Positions 35,166-37,590 of a stretch of 37,590 nt of DNA are shown one piece after another. A program made the translations under genes and the position numbers. This stretch comes from Bacteroidales bacterium. Its GTDB lineage: Bacteria > Bacteroidota > Bacteroidia > Bacteroidales > WCHB1-69. The stretch spans positions 1 through 37,590 of the forward strand of contig JAISTU010000151.1 of the NCBI GenBank assembly GCA_031272415.1, written 5' to 3'. How positions within the stretch are numbered: the first letter of the stretch is position 1; each line of letters begins with the position of its first letter. The notes below the pieces were generated by a model. It was not told the DNA's origin. It ran no database searches and saw only the letters and a program-made list of their open reading frames with translations.

Positions 35166-35729
35166 ATGTATCTATTTCATGTACATATAGTAAGGGTAGT
35201 CGTTTTGATGACTATCCTTACATTTTTTGGAGGCTGTAAAAATGATATTGCAAAAGTTAATTCATTGATAGACAAGCATAAACAGCCATTAGAACAGTCT
35301 TTTAATATGCACCTCTATTACAGTGTAGGAGGCAATATTAAATATGAATTCATTTTCCCCAAAGTGAATAAATATAAAACACCTGAAACTTATCTGGAGT
35401 CGCCCGACGGTTTTGAAATTATAGGTTATGACGAACAGCATGAAAAAGACGTAACTTTGACCGCAAAATATGGTGTCAATTACGAAGACCGCAAACTTAT
35501 GGAGGCAAAAAACAATGTCGTTATCACCAATTTTAAAAAGAATGAAATCATTGAAACAGAGCATCTTGTGTGGGATATGAACAAACATATTATCTATTCC
35601 AATTCACAAATCAAACAAACCAAATCTGACGGCTCTGTTTATCTTGGGCAAGGTTTTGAGTCCGATGAAAATTTACAAAAATACACCATCCTCAAACCCG
35701 AAATTATTATCTATGCAGAAGAGAAATAG
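35166..35729 (+). CDS. lptC: LPS export periplasmic protein LptC (Bacteroidetes type)
   Basis: 187 aa with lipobox FFGGC (C24), so predicted to be a lipoprotein, unlike the membrane-anchored E. coli LptC. The beta-jellyroll of the OstA/LptC family is visible: FIFPKVNKYKTPETYLESP, a DGFEIIGYDE turn, TLTAKYGVNYEDRKLMEAKN, VVITNFKKNEIIETEHLVWD, and KHIIYSNSQIKQTKSDGS with YLGQGFESDENLQKYT. LptC links the inner-membrane LptBFG exporter to LptA. It is the third gene of the plus-strand cluster, 20 bp after the TPR gene. No further gene on this strand follows before the RHS locus. Confidence 0.88.
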   Translation: MYLFHVHIVRVVVLMTILTFFGGCKNDIAKVNSLIDKHKQPLEQSFNMHLYYSVGGNIKYEFIFPKVNKYKTPETYLESPDGFEIIGYDEQHEKDVTLTAKYGVNYEDRKLMEAKNNVVITNFKKNEIIETEHLVWDMNKHIIYSNSQIKQTKSDGSVYLGQGFESDENLQKYTILKPEIIIYAEEK

Positions 35730-35755
35730 AAATATTTCAATTAAAAATTAAGATT

Positions 35756-35777
35756 GCAGGGCAATGACCTGCCTTGC
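35756..35777. terminator. Weak hairpin after lptC
   Basis: GCAGG-GCAATGA-CCTGC (35756-35772), with an overlapping GGCAA/TTGCC pairing, followed by AAAAATCCATTTTTTC. It lies 27 bp after the lptC stop in the gap between converging genes. The stem is short and could serve in either direction; support is modest. Confidence 0.3.
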
Positions 35778-35865
35778 CAAAAATCCATTTTTTCACTTTT
35801 TTTCTCCACTTTTTTTGTATCCTGTTGATAGTCAATGAAAATAATAAATTGTTGAAAATCAAAGG

Positions 35866-36372
35866 CTATTCATTTAATTCTTCTAAAATATAAATTTTTC
35901 TCTCTTTGACATTGTGCTTTTTTACAACTTTAAAAAGAGGAGTACTATAAAAATTAGCCGAAACAATTATACTGTCTCCGTCAAAAATGCCTTTTTTCTC
36001 AATTCGATTCTCTTTACAGATAAAAAAGAATTGATGTTGCCATTTTGTTTCATAAATAATTTTATGATTTTTCACTAAAACAACTTTATCTATTTCATCA
36101 GAATATAGTAATCCATTATGAGCAATATCAGACGGTTGCTTATCTTCTGCTATTAAGGGAACACTTGCTGCAAATTCATAACCATCAAATATATATAATG
36201 TATCATATTCCCTCTGAAATATCTTTCGCAAATCAATTAAACAGGTATCTTTTTCGACAAAGTTGCAATTTGATTGTATGTAATTATATAATTTTATATC
36301 AAAATTATTATTTATACAACCAACAAAAAGTATACCAAATAATACGAATAGGCATGATGATTTAGTTCTCAT
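35866..36372 (-). CDS. Small lipoprotein, candidate immunity partner of the RHS toxin
   Basis: 168 aa with a lipoprotein signal and lipobox LFVGC (C19), so the mature part faces the periplasm. It is rich in charged residues and aromatic strands (YDTLYIFDGYEFAASVPL, KVVLVKNHKIIYETKW, KHNVKERKIYILEELNE), and no known family is recognised. It starts 3 bp after the RHS gene's stop on the same strand. Small genes directly after an RHS C-terminal toxin gene are usually its immunity protein, and a membrane-anchored one would match a toxin acting in the periplasm or on the envelope. This is inference from position. Confidence 0.6.
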   Translation of the reverse strand: MRTKSSCLFVLFGILFVGCINNNFDIKLYNYIQSNCNFVEKDTCLIDLRKIFQREYDTLYIFDGYEFAASVPLIAEDKQPSDIAHNGLLYSDEIDKVVLVKNHKIIYETKWQHQFFFICKENRIEKKGIFDGDSIIVSANFYSTPLFKVVKKHNVKERKIYILEELNE

Positions 36373-36375
36373 AAT

Positions 36376-37323
36376 TTATTGATTTAACCCATTTTCACCT
36401 TTCTTGTTTATTTCTTCCAGTGCAGCTTTATATTGGTCTTTTGTTATTCTACTTTTTTGTATACTAACTGTTCCGTTTTTATTTTCAGACGCTGTCCATA
36501 ATCCGTTATCGCGATATTCTTTCATAACTTCACCTGCCAATTCCTTATTTGTAGCACCTTTATTTTTTTTACCAATTTCTCGACCTATTTGGTTGTTTAA
36601 TAAATCTACTACTTTGTCAGCCTCAAGCAATGACGAAAATGTTCTTTGCGTAATATCTACGGCATTGTTGTCTTCATGTGCCGCGCCTACACGCGTTGCG
36701 TGTTTAGCACCCAAGTTGCTTGCCATCATTGCTTGCCAAAGAGTATGTCTAATAGCATTTTGAGGCGAACCATCTTTGTTTGCAGACTCTCCTATCGCTT
36801 TCCCAATATTCACTTGAAAATTAGTAGCCGCAATATTATAATTATATTTAACTTGATATGCATTAATTGGGTGATTCATCGCATATCCAATCGTTTTCAC
36901 ATTATTGTTAGTTCCCAATTTTTCCATAATATATCCTGTGGCTTTCCATAGAAGGATAGGAATTGTATGAGCGTTACCGTCAGGATCTATATACTTCACC
37001 GGATTATTTGCACAATACGCATACGGCGACAAAGTCGGATACTTTTCAAACATCACATCTCTACTTATAAACACCGGCGGACTCTGATACCTCGCCTCAA
37101 AATAATACATCCCACTTTCTTCATCCAATTCTTTGGCATTAAACTTAAAATCAGGTACTTGTCCGCTGCTCCAATCAATGTTATACTCATTCACAACTTC
37201 CCCGAAAGGTGCATATTCCACTTGTTGTACAACATCACCCGTCCCATCTGTTACTAACTGCGTGCTACTCAAGTGATTACCGGTGTAATAATGCTTTGTG
37301 TATTCTTCTATTCTATCTTTCAT
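36376..37323 (-). CDS. Orphan RHS core with C-terminal toxin-like domain
   Basis: 315 aa. Residues 1-116 are the RHS-associated core: HYYTGNHLSSTQLVTDGTGD, VEYAPFGEVVNEY, FNAKELDEESGMYYFEARYQ, FISRDVMFEKYPTLSPYAY, and CANNPVKYIDPDG, which is the usual junction to a variable tip. Residues 117-315 are that tip, with N189-A-I-R-H193-T-L-W196 and GAAHEDN (H216, E217, D218), a histidine/acidic pattern like the DUF6973-type RHS tips I recall. Activity is unknown. No signal peptide, and none of the long YD-repeat body needed for a delivery-competent protein; the frame is closed by a TAA five codons upstream. It is probably a displaced or silent tip, or part of a locus reduced by recombination. A lipoprotein follows 3 bp later. 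Confidence 0.8.
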   Translation of the reverse strand: MKDRIEEYTKHYYTGNHLSSTQLVTDGTGDVVQQVEYAPFGEVVNEYNIDWSSGQVPDFKFNAKELDEESGMYYFEARYQSPPVFISRDVMFEKYPTLSPYAYCANNPVKYIDPDGNAHTIPILLWKATGYIMEKLGTNNNVKTIGYAMNHPINAYQVKYNYNIAATNFQVNIGKAIGESANKDGSPQNAIRHTLWQAMMASNLGAKHATRVGAAHEDNNAVDITQRTFSSLLEADKVVDLLNNQIGREIGKKNKGATNKELAGEVMKEYRDNGLWTASENKNGTVSIQKSRITKDQYKAALEEINKKGENGLNQ

Positions 37324-37562
37324 TTTATCAATATTTTACCTTGTACAATTTTGTTAACGTCAAATCTCCGATATTATTGTAATTTTTTAGAACAAATTTC
37401 TCCCAAAATGCAAAAAAATCTACACTCTACACTCTGCACTCACACTCTAAAAAAAGGTTTTTTAATTTTTTATTGACAAAAAAGTGTATCTTTGCAAAAT
37501 CTTATTAAATTTTTAATTTTTTTTGTAAGATATTGTTTATCAAAAAGTTAAATAAGTACTCA
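37324..37562. repeat. Repeat cluster upstream of the RHS tip
   Basis: Contains a short minus-strand stretch reading YNNIGDLTLTKLYKVKY (37381-37331), out of frame with the RHS gene; the GCATTTTGGGAGAAATTTG box (minus strand, 37411-37388); TACACTCTACACTCTGCACT on the plus strand; and the A-run/GGTTTTTTAATTTTTTATT block feeding the promoter at 37487. No complete gene. Confidence 0.55.
37487..37494 (+). promoter_or_regulatory. -7 box TATCTTTG for the right-edge gene
   Basis: The plus strand reads A-run, GGTTTTTTAATTTTTTATT, GACAAAAAAGTG, TATCTTTGCAAAA. The next ATG (37563) is about 69 nt downstream. Confidence 0.7.
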
Positions 37563-37590
37563 ATGAAAGGATATTTAGAAAAAAGGATAA
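37563..37590 (+). CDS. Start of a gene cut by the right edge
   Basis: ATG followed by eight complete open codons, reading MKGYLEKRI, to the window end. Support comes from the well-formed promoter block about 69 nt upstream. Too short to identify. Confidence 0.45.

Overview
The window comes from an A+T-rich member of the Bacteroidota, probably Bacteroidales or a relative. The sequence reasons are: repeated promoter boxes of the Bacteroidetes type (TAnnTTTG, here TATTTTTG or TATCTTTG); weak or absent Shine-Dalgarno sites; and families typical of the phylum, namely an Omp28-related lipoprotein, a ResB-less CcsA, the Bacteroidetes form of LptC, lipoproteins with an FTDGDGDIG motif, and giant secreted beta-helix proteins. 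No rRNA, tRNA, transposase, integrase or CRISPR array was seen.

Layout. Positions 1-8597 (minus strand) hold the N-terminal 2865 residues of a giant secreted protein that runs off the left edge. It has four tandem modules of about 545 residues, each a beta-helix followed by a CARDB-like domain. From about 9.1 to 23.4 kb nearly everything is on the minus strand: a MORN-type repeat protein translationally coupled to pepT; ogt, an outer-membrane protein, a LolC-type permease and aroA; a GH3-type enzyme with an alpha-oxoamine synthase and a nitroreductase; and an Omp28-type lipoprotein, a polysaccharide flippase and a RecD-like helicase. From 23.5 to 32 kb, still minus, come an unrecognised 823-aa protein made of four degenerate modules behind a small lipoprotein, then mutS-tsaB, then a ccsA-type cytochrome c assembly gene. 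From 32.3 to 35.7 kb (plus strand) there is an envelope cluster: outer-membrane barrel, TPR protein, lptC. From 35.9 to 37.3 kb (minus) lies an orphan RHS tip with a C-terminal toxin-like domain, followed 3 bp later by a lipoprotein that may be its immunity partner. A new plus-strand gene begins at the right edge.

The main structure not explained by genes is a mosaic family of intergenic repeats. It is made of AGAGTG heptamers, a GCATTTTGGGATAAA box, TGTCTGAAC-bounded hairpin elements and short GC-rich palindromes. Clusters sit between a stop codon or start and a nearly identical promoter block at seven places (about 11.8, 15.8, 19.45, 23.5, 26.75, 32.2 and 37.4 kb), and so mark transcription-unit boundaries.

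The strongest candidates for undescribed biology are the four-module 823-aa protein, the RHS-toxin/lipoprotein pair, the near-mirror architecture of the giant surface protein, and the promoter-linked repeat family. All assignments come from reading motifs by eye; no database search was run.
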